From assembly GCA_037043455.1 (NCBI GenBank), contig JAWPHD010000298.1, positions 410,001 to 474,000 on the forward strand: a DNA stretch of 64,000 nucleotides, written 5' to 3'. The DNA comes from Cyrtodaria siliqua. Its lineage: Eukaryota > Mollusca > Bivalvia > Adapedonta > Hiatellidae. Each line of letters starts with the position of its first letter. Within the stretch, counting starts at the first letter, position 1. Below are positions 37,401-46,081 of this stretch, piece by piece. Under the pieces are notes generated by a model that made no database searches, was not told where the DNA came from, and saw only the letters and a list, made by a program, of their open reading frames with translations. Made by a program: the position numbers and the translations under genes.

Positions 37401-38216
37401 AGATTTTTACAAACTTATGAACAACTCTGTGTTTGGCAAAACAATGGAAAATCTACGCAAGCGGACTGATATAAAACTAGTCAGAACTGACGGCTCCGAA
37501 AATGAAAAAATAAGAAAAATAATAGCCAAACCCAACTTTAACAGGCGTATACAACTTTAACAGGCGTATAAAATTTTCAGATGAATTGTCAGCAATACAT
37601 GTGAACAAAACAAAATTAACATTAAACAAACCAATTTATGTTGGAATTTCAGTATTGGATTTATCAAAGTATATGATATATGATTGGTATTATAATACCC
37701 TGAAAAAAAGGTACGGAGATGACTGTACTTTATTATACACAGGCACTGACAGCCTACTGGTAGACATCAAAACAGATGATGCATACAAAGACATGGCTGA
37801 AATGAAAGATGAGTATGATCTAAGTGATTATTCTCAAAATCACCCAATGCATGATTGATACAAACAGAAAAGTATTGGGTAAAATGAAAGATGAATGTGC
37901 TGGTGTTGCTATAGCTGAGTATGTTGGATTAAGACCCAAGCTATATTCTATTTTGAGAGCGGATGAACAACTTATCAAAAAAGCAAAAGGAGTAAAAGAA
38001 TACGTAATCGAAAAAAATATAAACTTTGAAAACTACAAGGATGCATTGTTTAACAAGAAAAAATACACCCATGAAATGAATATGATACGCACGATGAAGC
38101 ATCAAATATACGGCATAACAGTAAACAAAGTAACACTGTCACCATTTTACACTAAAAGATACATTCGAGAAGATGGAATTACAACTGATGCACATGGATT
38201 TTATAAAAACTTATAA
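34411..38216 (+). pseudogene. polB: protein-primed family B DNA polymerase, broken
   Basis: Replicates the element from protein-capped ends. The first frame (34411-35337) has a Lys-rich N-terminus with two near-repeats of QKYAKLQ. Later frames hold the exonuclease motif YADFES (Asp codon 35803), an HNH-like Cys/His segment (CWICENEIG, NHCHFTGEYRG, about 36072-36190), NLKGYDSH (Exo II), motif A DANNLYGW (about 36952), motif B KLMNNSVFGK (about 37411), and the C-terminal block to 38216. Breaks: frameshift near 35330; TAG 35631; frame change before 35725; TAA 35923; TAA 36469; TAG 37012; a 19-bp tandem duplication at 37534-37571; frameshift near 37856. Motif C reads YTGTDS, with Gly (37742-37744) in place of the first catalytic Asp. 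It is clearly inactive. Confidence 0.93.
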
Positions 38217-39115
38217 ATTTGGGTATCAGCAGGAACAATAAGTAGTTCTTCTTTGACAAATTCTCTTTGTGGCGCTGGTGCTTTCAAATAATAAACTATT
38301 ATGCCTTGCGTCACCATATAACTTTTAATCTTGTAAATATCTACACTCCACATTGGATCAGTTGCTCTGCGTCTTCCACCTTCTTGTTCCCCGGGTTGAT
38401 AGAAATATCTTACACTTGCATTCATACAGATAGGATTATCTTTTAATGTTTTTGTTTCAACAGGAGGGGGCTTTTTTGTCTCCACATTTATTGCTTTGAC
38501 AACTTCTGGTAATCTCTTCACCTATTCTCTATTACGTTTTTGTGAATCTATTTCCTTAGCATACTGATAACCAAACAATCTTTCAGCTAATGTTCTGTTA
38601 AATCTTTCCACTATAGCTTGGTCTCTGTGTATCTCTGTTCTACCTCGTCTGATATTTACATTATGTTTCGCCATCAACTGCAATGCTGCACCCATAAATT
38701 CTCTGCCTGGATCCACTTGTAAGAATTTTGGATATTTCAAATGCCGACTGTATATATTTTCAAATGCTTTGGCAACTTCTTTACTATCCTTGGAAGTCAG
38801 CGGCTCTGCTTCTTTGTATCTACTCGCAATATCAACCACAGTCAATGCATATTTATAAGTCTTGCGGCCACGACCAAAGCCGAAAGTATCATGCGGTAAA
38901 AATAACAAATCAGCTTGGTGCACTCCATTCTTAGCGGAAACATCAAACCAGGGTCTAATTATTTTCTTTGGCGCGGGTAAATAAATCTGCCACACAGCTT
39001 GTTTCTTTAAAAATTTTAATGCCTGTTTCTCACTGACACCAGCCTCTTTTGCCAATTTTTTAACTGCCGAGTAACCTCTCCAAAATCCTTTTGGGCTGTA
39101 ATAAATCTTTTCCAT
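38201..39115 (-). pseudogene. int: retroviral-type integrase (rve), one in-frame stop
   Basis: 304 codons from ATG at 39115, with a premature TAG at 38522-38524; the same frame then continues to 38201. The DDE core is intact: Asp69 (VHQADLLFLP), Asp135 (FLQVDPGREF) and Glu170 (QAIVERFNRT), giving a D-x65-D-x34-E spacing. After the stop, ASVRYFYQPGEQEGGRRRAT and ATDPMWSVDIYKIK form the usual C-terminal domain of Polinton integrases. It inserts the linear element into host DNA, making the target duplication. Its 3' end overlaps the polymerase 3' end by 16 bp, tail to tail, and it is divergent from the gene at 39159. Confidence 0.93.
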
Positions 39116-39158
39116 TTTTTCTACTAAAGATTAAAATTAATATAACTATAAAGAAAAA

Positions 39159-39485
39159 ATGGATATCATAACTGCACAATTTGATGAACTGCTTGAAGAG
39201 CAAAATCACTATAGCACAAAGAAATGGACAGACTTGGAAATAAATAAAATATACACTATTGCAGATACAAAAATAATGTATACTCAATATGGTCCTTCCA
39301 TGGTATTGACATTATTAGATAACGGTGAAGTATGGGCGCCTGGTCATCTCAAAGATAAAATAGAGAAGACAAATGCTGAACCACCATATTATATGCGACC
39401 ACTTGGATTGAAACCATGTAAAAACAACAAAAAAAATATGTATCATGCATATGACTTAGTTTTTTCAAAGGTTATTCCAAAGTAA
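39159..39485 (+). CDS. small Polinton protein, unknown function
   Basis: 108 codons, intact, starting 43 bp from the divergent integrase start after ataaagaaaaa. The product is MDIITAQFDELLEEQ at the start, then YTQYGPSMVLTLLDNG and EVWAPGHLKDKI. The alternating hydrophobic strands with KYG-like and GEVWAP turns recall short single-domain proteins found in other Polintons, possibly an OB-type fold; that is a guess. No membrane segment or Cys cluster is visible. Confidence 0.7.
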   Translation: MDIITAQFDELLEEQNHYSTKKWTDLEINKIYTIADTKIMYTQYGPSMVLTLLDNGEVWAPGHLKDKIEKTNAEPPYYMRPLGLKPCKNNKKNMYHAYDLVFSKVIPK

Positions 39486-39536
39486 ACCATATAACTTAGT
39501 CATTTCAAAGTAATTATAGTTTTAAACTATTTTTCT

Positions 39537-39956
39537 TTATGAAATTAATTTATACGCCACAAATCCAGTTGCAGCCATGCCCACCACAATAAACGTAATT
39601 TCTCTATTCTGTTGATCCGGAGATGGTGTATAAAAATCACTCAACTTAGGCTCCGGGTCCAAAAGCAAATGTTTGCCAGTTATATAATAATACTGCTTCA
39701 TAGCCTGGTCTACATCATCAAAAGTCTGCTCTGCATGATGCTCTTTTTGCATTTGCTTATTAATACAATCTAATATATCTGTTCTTTTTTTATTCCACGC
39801 CGCTTGTGCTGCGTTCAATTGTTCCACTGCTTTGTCATGCCTTTGTCTTTCCTCATCTGAATGACTTCCCATTTTTGAAAAGAAATAATTTGAACCGCTA
39901 AACGCCAATGCGTTTGTTAATGCGCCACCGATCATCATTGCTACTGCACTTGCCAT
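39537..39956 (-). CDS. Polinton membrane protein with helical middle
   Basis: 139 codons, intact. A hydrophobic N-terminus (residues 1-22, MASAVAMMIGGALTNALAF), a charged helical middle (SDEERQRHDKAVEQLNAAQ and so on), and a C-terminal membrane segment (about 121-137, FIVVGMAATGFVAYKLI). This two-anchor layout recurs in Polinton small proteins. A structural or virion-membrane role is inference. The gene is preceded by a T/A-rich stretch, tatataaaaaa, and followed upstream on the same strand by the gene at 39980. Confidence 0.7.
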   Translation of the reverse strand: MASAVAMMIGGALTNALAFSGSNYFFSKMGSHSDEERQRHDKAVEQLNAAQAAWNKKRTDILDCINKQMQKEHHAEQTFDDVDQAMKQYYYITGKHLLLDPEPKLSDFYTPSPDQQNREITFIVVGMAATGFVAYKLIS

Positions 39957-39979
39957 TTTTTTATATATATTTTTTTAAA

Positions 39980-40216
39980 TTATTTCATAATATCCGCAGG
40001 AATAATACCTTGCTTAATCAACATATCCTTTGTAGCCATTGCTAACATTATATCCACAGACAGCATCCCAACATCTGTCATATTAAAATCTACTTTAGGG
40101 GCTGGTCTTTTTAGTAGTTTTCTGTCAATCTCTGAATATCCAACAGTTAGAAGTGTTTCCACCCCAGCGTGATACATCATATTTACAATTTGTTTTCCGT
40201 CAATACTTGCTGCCAT
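39980..40216 (-). CDS. small Polinton protein, unknown function
   Basis: 78 codons, intact. Begins MAASIDGKQIVNMMYHAG and contains KRPAPKVDFNMTDVGML followed by a hydrophobic stretch, VDIMLAMATKDMLIKQG. The ATG follows taatataaaaaaa. It lies in a same-strand run of small genes between the capsid-side and integrase-side genes. I do not recognise a function. Confidence 0.65.
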   Translation of the reverse strand: MAASIDGKQIVNMMYHAGVETLLTVGYSEIDRKLLKRPAPKVDFNMTDVGMLSVDIMLAMATKDMLIKQGIIPADIMK

Positions 40217-40246
40217 TTTTTTTATATTATCTTTTATATTATTTTT

Positions 40247-40402
40247 TTAAATAAAATAATCAAACGGGTCTTTTGGTGCAACATGAACAGCCACAGGTTG
40301 CACAGGTTGCGTAGCAGATTTCTTGTTACAAATATACAAACCCAACCCAGCAATACCTAATAAAACCAGACACGGTGGAATTAATTTTTGTATACGTTTA
40401 TT
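40247..40402 (-). pseudogene. small single-span membrane protein, probably broken
   Basis: An open frame ending at TAA 40247-40249 encodes IPPCLVLLGIAGLGLYIC, a clear membrane segment, followed by KSATQPVQPVAVHVAPKDP. No ATG is in frame. An ATG in a neighbouring frame overlaps the end of the gene at 40381-40608, so a one-base shift near 40385-40405 probably removed the start. Too short and start-less for a standard ORF scan. Confidence 0.5.
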
Positions 40403-40608
40403 TTGATTTCTGGTTCCTCTTCATCTATTGTTATCTTTGTTATTTCGTCTTGCTTTGCAGCATTTTGATTTGCAGCATCTTGCTTTGCATCTTGCTCTAC
40501 CAAACGCGTTGCCTTTAATGCCGCTGCTCCTTTTTTCCCAGCTTCTATTCTTTTTGGATTTTTTACTTTTTGTACAGGTATAACTTCACTCTCTTGGTTC
40601 TCCATCAT
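40381..40608 (-). CDS. small basic, Ala/Lys/Gln-rich Polinton protein
   Basis: 75 codons, intact. The N-terminal part has KVKNPKRIEAGKKGAAALKA, then a repetitive DAKQDAANQNAAKQDE and an acidic tail, IDEEEPEIKINVYKN. The RIEAGKKGA motif recurs in short Polinton proteins. A DNA-binding or core-protein role would suit the charge, but that is inference. Its start overlaps the end of the next upstream gene (40586-40978) by 23 bp, suggesting co-transcription. Confidence 0.65.
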   Translation of the reverse strand: MMENQESEVIPVQKVKNPKRIEAGKKGAAALKATRLVEQDAKQDAANQNAAKQDEITKITIDEEEPEIKINVYKN

Positions 40609-40978
40609 TTATATTATCTATATTTTTATTTTTATTAAAATCAATATGTCTAACAGTTGTCAGTATTGCTGTAAATGGTGCTAAGCACATCCCATACCTG
40701 TAATACAACTCACAACAAGAACTTGTCAAAGCATGATTAATAAATGGGTCTTCCTCCAAATCTTCTATCAGTTTTAGTGGATTGGTTACATTAAAATATT
40801 TTGATACTCCCATCACATACAAGTTAATAAAAGAATTGCCTAAAGTCTTAGTCATGCTTGCCCCAAGCCTTGCTTCATATCTGCAGTAAAGTTTGTTAAT
40901 TTCATCCGGGGGCATGCTATCTATATTTGTGAGTTGTATGTCTTTACCCAAATATTGACGACTACCGCCGCCAGCCAC
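40586..40978 (-). CDS. conserved Polinton protein (YEARLGASMTK type)
   Basis: 130 codons, intact. Contains EINKLYCRYEARLGASMTKT, LGNSFINLYVMG, and LTSSCCELYYRYGMCLAPF. This combination is familiar from hypothetical proteins encoded by Polintons in invertebrates, but its role is unknown to me. Two hydrophobic helices are possible (about 44-60 and 95-112). Overlaps the gene at 40381-40608. Confidence 0.7.
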   Translation of the reverse strand: MAGGGSRQYLGKDIQLTNIDSMPPDEINKLYCRYEARLGASMTKTLGNSFINLYVMGVSKYFNVTNPLKLIEDLEEDPFINHALTSSCCELYYRYGMCLAPFTAILTTVRHIDFNKNKNIDNINDGEPRE

Positions 40979-40993
40979 TATGGCTGATAATCT

Positions 40994-41212
40994 TTAATTT
41001 TTTGTTTCTTGTTGCTTTGATTTATCTGGTTCCGTCTGTTCCGATATATTTTGTAAAAGTTCTTCCGCATTCATTTTTATATTAGTAATCTTATTTTTTA
41101 TCTTGAAATAAATATAAAATACAAAACAACCAGCTGCGATATTCATGCAACTAGTAATTGTTAGTATTGTCAATAGCATTGTTATTAACATTGCTATTTT
41201 TTCTATTAACAT
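40994..41212 (-). CDS. small membrane protein, start uncertain
   Basis: 72 codons if read from 41212, with a hydrophobic N-terminus (about 6-36, MLITMLLTILTITSCMNIA) and a polar tail, MNAEELLQNISEQTEPDKS. The internal methionine at the polar part, preceded by a T-rich stretch, could be the true start, giving only 26 residues. The hydrophobic part runs into the attgctattaacattgct-type repeats at 41160-41340, so part of it may be repeat-derived. Confidence 0.4.
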   Translation of the reverse strand: MLIEKIAMLITMLLTILTITSCMNIAAGCFVFYIYFKIKNKITNIKMNAEELLQNISEQTEPDKSKQQETKN

Positions 41213-41437
41213 TATTAATTTGCTGCAAGCATTGCTATTAACATTGCTACTTTGCTATGAGCAATGCTATAAGCATTACTATATTCATGTCAGTATTGCT
41301 ATTAACATTGCTACTTTGCTGTTAGTATTACTATTAGCAACAGTTGTAAAAAAAGGAATTATTTGACGGTATTATACCTACGGATATTATGAAATAAATA
41401 TATTTTGTAATAATAAAAAAATATTATATAAGAAAAA

Positions 41438-41744
41438 ATGGATTTGAAAATATCAGACGATGAGATTAGTGATTATGACAAAAATAAAATAGCACAGGAA
41501 ATTATGACAAAGGGTGAAGTAAAAATGCTTAACAAACGTACCCAAAAGGTGCACAGGAAAGCCTGTAATTTCTGTGACAAAGGATGGCGTAGAATATTTT
41601 ATATGTGAGCCAAGAAGGTATGTTTTACAAGCCCCGATACAACGTAAAAAGAAAAACATGGATAGTGCTGTTGTACCGGTATTGGTTGGTGCATTGGTTG
41701 GCGCGTTCTGCGGCTGGATTTATTTTTTTATTTTTCAAATTTGA
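41438..41744 (+). pseudogene. small membrane-anchored protein, frameshifted
   Basis: ATG at 41438 after tataagaaaaa opens MDLKISDDEISDYDKNK and stops at about 41607. From about 41565 another frame reads VTKDGVEYFICEPRR, a basic stretch, and a C-terminal membrane segment (PVLVGALVGAFCGWIYFFIF), stopping at TGA 41742-41744. A single indel between about 41540 and 41580 explains both halves. It is convergent with, and overlaps by 10 bp, the ATPase gene. Function unknown. Confidence 0.5.
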
Positions 41745-42425
41745 AAAAAGTATTCAACCCAATAACCAGTTGGTTGATCAGTCCTCAATATTAACTTGGA
41801 ATATTTAGTCTTTGCTAAAGCTTTTCTTATTCTGGTTCTCTCTTCCAGCGTCGGAATAACATCATTTTCTCTCAAACAATTTTCATAACTATCTCTGTCC
41901 TTGGTGTAAAACATACATAACCATTTTGCTTGCTCCCTCAAATCTTTCAATACAGAATTATATCTCTGTGAAATAACCCACACTGATTGTTTGGCGTGAC
42001 GACCAGAGAATGCCAACTCTGATAACATATCTTTTTTCTTTGTTAATTCTTTTTTGGCTGAGCAATCATCAATGATGTATAATGTGGGCTTGCCAGCATA
42101 TTTATTGAAAAATAAACGCAACAGTTCTTGCAGCATGCATTTCTTTGCCGTTGCTAACGGGATTGACAATTATTATCTTTTTATCTTTTGGGTTTCTTAT
42201 ATCTCCTATCCAGGATCTATATTTTTAAGCCTCGTTCCACTCTATGGTTGGACTCAATATAATTATATGTTCAAAAACTCCAACATACTCTTTTTCAAGT
42301 ATGTCAAGAACAAACTCTGTTTTGCCGCAGCCTGTCTGACCACAGATAATGGCACTGTGGGGATATTTAGGATATTTAGTATCGTACTTCTTTGAATCTT
42401 CCATCTTCAAAATTGATTTGCGCAT
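41735..42425 (-). pseudogene. FtsK/HerA-type DNA-packaging ATPase, broken
   Basis: Packages the genome into the capsid. The first part (42425-42225) has Walker A GQTGCGKT (residues 29-36) and ends at TAA 42225. The second part (42169-41735), in another frame, has Walker B LYIIDD within KPTLYIIDDCSAKKEL, then FSGRHAKQSVWVISQ (sensor region) and the C-terminal RTDQPTGYWVEYFF. The gap 42224-42170 still reads as family sequence (PWIGD-like, KKIIIVNP), so one stop plus one frameshift disable the gene. It lies next to the major capsid gene on the same strand, as in other Polintons. Confidence 0.88.
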
Positions 42426-42491
42426 CTTGTATTATATATAGATAAATATTTAAAGGTTGATCTGCATCTGCTTTTTTATTTATTAGTATCG

Positions 42492-43496
42492 TTATGTCTC
42501 TTTGTTTCTTTTTGATGTCAAGGCAAAATATTTGTTGATTTCATCCCAATGTTGATATGCCTTCATGCCCTGACTATACAACTGATTTAGTACGCCCTCT
42601 ATTGTCATTTCAACCTTTTCAATCTTTGGGTTGTAAAAGGATTCCGTGTTTGTTCTTTCTGGGTCTTCAAACAGCATTATAATACATTTCATGCTCCGTG
42701 CTGGTACATTAATGTTGATATTCCAAAGGGTATCAGATTTTGTTTCTATTAGTTTTCTATGTCGCAAGATACGATCATACATAAATACTATATTACCATT
42801 GATTTGCTGTCTTATTTGTCTGGCTAATTCAACATAACTAACCATATCAAATTCCAAGCAGATATTATTTATTACATAAGATGCATCAGCATCACTGCTT
42901 TTGATAACTTTGTTATAATCGTTAAACGTTAATTCATATTCTAACCTATCACCAAGCCCCGCTTGATAAAATGGCATATGACTTTCTAACATTTCAAAGT
43001 CCAGTGGAATACAGAATCTATTTCCATAAGCTGCTGCTACAGCTTCATCTTCGGTGTCTGAGGAAGCATCTCCCGCACCAACTCTATGTTTTAACATGTT
43101 TGCTTTACCAATACCTTGGTAAGCTATGTTTACTCGTTCAGTAGGGCTTTTCCATAAATCTACATAACAATGATATATATCACTGTCGTCTATTGACATG
43201 ACTTCGTTGCCACTTATTCTTATTGTCATTTTTTTCACAATTGTTCTACCCAGATTCTGGTATAGAGAAGCGTTGGCGTCTGTTCTGCTTTTAAGTTTTA
43301 TTTCAAAGGCAAGACGAGCAGTACGTGGAACTATTACATCATTAGTACTTAGATTTGGAAATCTTACAAGCAGTTGCTGGTTTTGGTCTATTATTGATGG
43401 ATTATTAGTTATTACTCCACTTGTGCGGATGCCCTTGGCACCATGAGGTTCTCTTAGTTTTCTATGAGGGTTTAGTTTGTTTCCGTAAGCTGACAT
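42492..43496 (-). CDS. MCP: major capsid protein (double jelly-roll), likely C-truncated
   Basis: 334 codons open from ATG at 43496 (after aaaaataaaaaca) to TAA 42492. Contains MSAYGNKLNPHRKLREPHG, LGRTIVKKMTIRISGNEVM, DDSDIYHCYVDLW, FEMLESHMPFYQAGLGDRLE, and VPARSMKCIIMLFEDPE. The strand-rich sequence, length of jelly-roll segments and position beside the ATPase fit the Polinton capsid protein that builds hexon-like capsomers. Polinton homologues are usually longer; here the frame ends near KYFALTSKRNKE with only about 66 bp before the ATPase start, so the C-terminal part seems deleted. The assignment is by pattern and context. Confidence 0.75.
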   Translation of the reverse strand: MSAYGNKLNPHRKLREPHGAKGIRTSGVITNNPSIIDQNQQLLVRFPNLSTNDVIVPRTARLAFEIKLKSRTDANASLYQNLGRTIVKKMTIRISGNEVMSIDDSDIYHCYVDLWKSPTERVNIAYQGIGKANMLKHRVGAGDASSDTEDEAVAAAYGNRFCIPLDFEMLESHMPFYQAGLGDRLEYELTFNDYNKVIKSSDADASYVINNICLEFDMVSYVELARQIRQQINGNIVFMYDRILRHRKLIETKSDTLWNININVPARSMKCIIMLFEDPERTNTESFYNPKIEKVEMTIEGVLNQLYSQGMKAYQHWDEINKYFALTSKRNKET

Positions 43497-43543
43497 TGTT
43501 TTTATTTTTTAAATATATTTTTTAAAATTAAATAAAATAAACA

Positions 43544-44875
43544 ATGGCTGAAGGAGGATTTGAATATGACAATCCTGCGTTTGATAGAGATGATTATGAT
43601 GAATATTATGATGATGATTTACCTATGGTTCTAGATGAGCCTGTTCAAAGAAGTTTTCTTAATGAAAGCGATCATCTTGCTGACCTTGGAGGGAGGCTGA
43701 GAAAATCCCAACTTGAAGCACACAAACAAATTCTTGTAAAATCCTTTTATGATGAAATAGGAAAACGATATAAGATGGTACCGGACAAAATAGATTATGA
43801 CCAGTTTAAAGTATCAGATGATGGTAAAACATTATACTGGTGGTTGTTTGGTGATAAATAAATAAGAATAACTTCCAAGCAAGGTTCTTTTACATTTCTT
43901 GCTCTTGGTTCTTTGATAATTGAATATAACAGGGTTATTGGCTCTGGGGGAACAATGGTGGTAAGACAATTTTTGAATTTGCCGGAGTATGACAGTAAAA
44001 CAAAATTATCACAAAAAGCTCGACAATCGTTGGAGAGCAAAAGAAACGATTTACCAGATAATATGGATGCTATTTCATTACAAGATTTTTCACATATTAT
44101 TGATAACACAGCACAGTCAATGGAAAGTGTTCTTTATGACTGGGATGTGGATGAGCGTCCTGATGTTTCAACACAAACAAATATAGACAAGCGTGAAATG
44201 GATGGAATAGTAAAAGCGATGACAACTGTCAAGGAAGAACTCACCAATAACTTGGCAAAACTTACACAACTTGATAAAGACATAACAAGAGAAAAACAAA
44301 AGTTAGAACAAGCTAAGACTGACGATGATAAATTCCAAATAAAAAGAATTAGCGACCGCATCAAAGACCTTGAAGTTGAGAGAGGTGCAAGGATGGTTGT
44401 TATCAATGAGAATAGAGAAGCTTTTCGTAACCAAGTAAGCAGAATAAAAGAAACAATAAACAAAATGTTAAACGAGGATACAACTCTTGGTGAGAGGTTC
44501 AAAACCTTGTTTAGAGAGCAAGGTATTACTATTGTTAGTATCCTGACTGCGTTTGGTATGATTCTTGGGGTGATAATTAATTCTATTATTCCCACATCAA
44601 GTGCTGCACCAACTCCAACTCCAAAACCTGATCCATCAAGTGTCAAGGACTGGATAAAAAAACAACTAAGTAATCTTGGTAAACTTCTTGCCAACATAGC
44701 TGGTAAAGCTGCTGAGGCACTTCCAGGAGTTATTGGTGCAATAGTATTATGGCTTTTATCTGCAACAGGTAATGTTATTAATTGGCTTGATAACAATCTA
44801 TGGGCTTTGCTTGTGTTTGTTTCCGTGTTGTTGTATGTGGCAGCCAAAGAGTGGTTTAGTAAATCTCGTAAATAA
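43544..44875 (+). pseudogene. coiled-coil membrane protein, one in-frame stop
   Basis: One frame of 443 codons broken by TAA at 43859-43861. The N-terminal part is acidic (MAEGGFEYDNPAFDRDDYDE) and ends near DDGKTLYWWLFGDK. The second part resumes in the same frame and holds a coiled coil (about 44210-44480, KEELTNNLAKLTQLDKD and so on), a hydrophobic segment (GITIVSILTAFGMILGVII), a Pro-rich linker (APTPTPKPDP), and a glycine/alanine-rich C-terminal hydrophobic region (LALLVFVSVLLYVAAKEW-like, about 44800-44860). This is a common Polinton-encoded protein in invertebrates; role unknown, membrane association likely. It diverges from the capsid gene across 47 bp. Confidence 0.8.
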
Positions 44876-45116
44876 GTAATGCAGCAATACCTATTACTAT
44901 AGTACCAACAATTATAGTTGTTTTGTTATCTTCGTGTTCAATCGCTATTTTTTGTATTTCTGGTGGGTTATGCTCCACAGTTTCATGTATTGATTTATCT
45001 AAGTCAGAATGTTCCGGTAAAAATGTCTTTGTTGTGGTGCCTTGAAAAGGTTGAATAATGTTATATGTGTTATTAAACGCATTCCAATTTGAGTCTTGCG
45101 GCATTGCTACACTCAT
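44856..45116 (-). CDS. small C-terminally anchored membrane protein
   Basis: 86 codons, intact. A polar N-terminal part (MSVAMPQDSNWNAFNNTYN) and a C-terminal membrane segment (TIIVGTIVIGIAALLIYEIY). Its ATG directly follows the stop of the upstream gene on the same strand (TAA 45117-45119), and its end overlaps the end of the convergent gene at 44875 by 20 bp. Function unknown. Confidence 0.65.
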   Translation of the reverse strand: MSVAMPQDSNWNAFNNTYNIIQPFQGTTTKTFLPEHSDLDKSIHETVEHNPPEIQKIAIEHEDNKTTIIVGTIVIGIAALLIYEIY

Positions 45117-45476
45117 TTAAAATAATATTCTTCTGACTTGGTAATAGACATGAAATCGAAATAACGAACCAACCAGGGCATCAGCTTTTAGATGGTTGTT
45201 GAAATCAATGCCACATCCAGTTGTCGAACACCAAATAGCAAAATTCAACTGGTTCTGCCAAAATGACATTCAATCTGTTTCCCAGCGTTGGACTATAGCA
45301 TCTGATTTGACGTATGGAAGTTTATATTTTTTAAAGACATTGGGAAATGATGCTTTAAAGCCTTTACCGTCTGATGTAATGACTATGTTTTGATTTATTA
45401 TATCTATCACTTTCTTGCTGAAAGTACTTAAATTGTAGTGAGCATCTGAGCTATATTTAAATTCTTTAGAAATCAT
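45117..45476 (-). pseudogene. conserved Polinton protein, one in-frame stop
   Basis: A single frame of 120 codons from ATG at 45476 to TAA 45117, broken by TGA at 45270-45272. The first part has FKYSSDAHYNLSTFSKKVID and ASFPNVFKKYKLPYVKSDA; after the stop come FAIWCSTTGCGIDFNNHLKA and FRFHVYYQVRRIL. The pattern recurs in Polintons of invertebrates, near the capsid genes. A minor structural role is inference. The start is 37 bp from the divergent penton-like gene. Confidence 0.65.
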
Positions 45477-45513
45477 TTTTATTTGTATTTTTATATATAT
45501 TGAAAAAAAAAAG

Positions 45514-46059
45514 TTTCATACAATTTCAAACATATACGGTTCTATTAGCTTACAACAGTATATCGAAAATAAAAATGGAGATAAGCGCGTTGGATTAAAA
45601 AGTTTTACATACACTATCGGTTGGTTTAATATTAATCATGAAGTCATAAAAACAAAAAACCCAGATAAAACGTATCATATACCAGGTGGACTCTATAACT
45701 TTCAAGAGTTGGTAGAAAAGTTTAAATTGCTAAATGAAGATATTATCCTAGAATAGAATACTCTCATTTGGTAACAGTGGGCAGAAACAAATGTGGGGCA
45801 TGTAATGACACGCCGTGGTCGTATTATGGGAATAGGTTTAGCAAGTGACCGATTAGTTGTTGACGAATCTGTAATAGTTTCTGTCAATGGTGTTGAACAA
45901 CCAAATTATGGCATAATGCTTCACATCATCCCACGCAATCATGATAACTTTGATAGACCTTTAGATATCGGTGCTGGTTCTGTTGTTAACTTTGTATGCA
46001 AGGTTGCTAACGCTACCGCTGTAAATACGGTGGCATCATTATTAATTGAATTAATTTAA
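45514..46059 (+). pseudogene. penton-like minor capsid protein (single jelly-roll), broken
   Basis: One frame from 45514 to TAA 46057 holds DKRVGLKSFTYTIGWFNIN, IPGGLYNFQELVEKFKLLN, then, after TAG 45754-45756 and TAA 45772-45774, RGRIMGIGLASDRLVVDESV and IIPRNHDNFDRPLDIGAG, ending NTVASLLIELI. LGLKSFTYTIGW-like and PGLYxFxEL motifs are typical of the Polinton minor capsid (penton) protein that closes the capsid vertices. No ATG is in frame at the expected start, so the start codon also appears lost. Confidence 0.75.
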
Positions 46060-46081
46060 TTTTTTATTAATAAATAAAAAA

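Noticed and set aside
44134..44847. A 237-codon reverse-strand frame, long and partly hydrophobic
   Set aside because: It lies antisense to the coiled-coil membrane protein gene, whose frame has family features; the reverse one has none.
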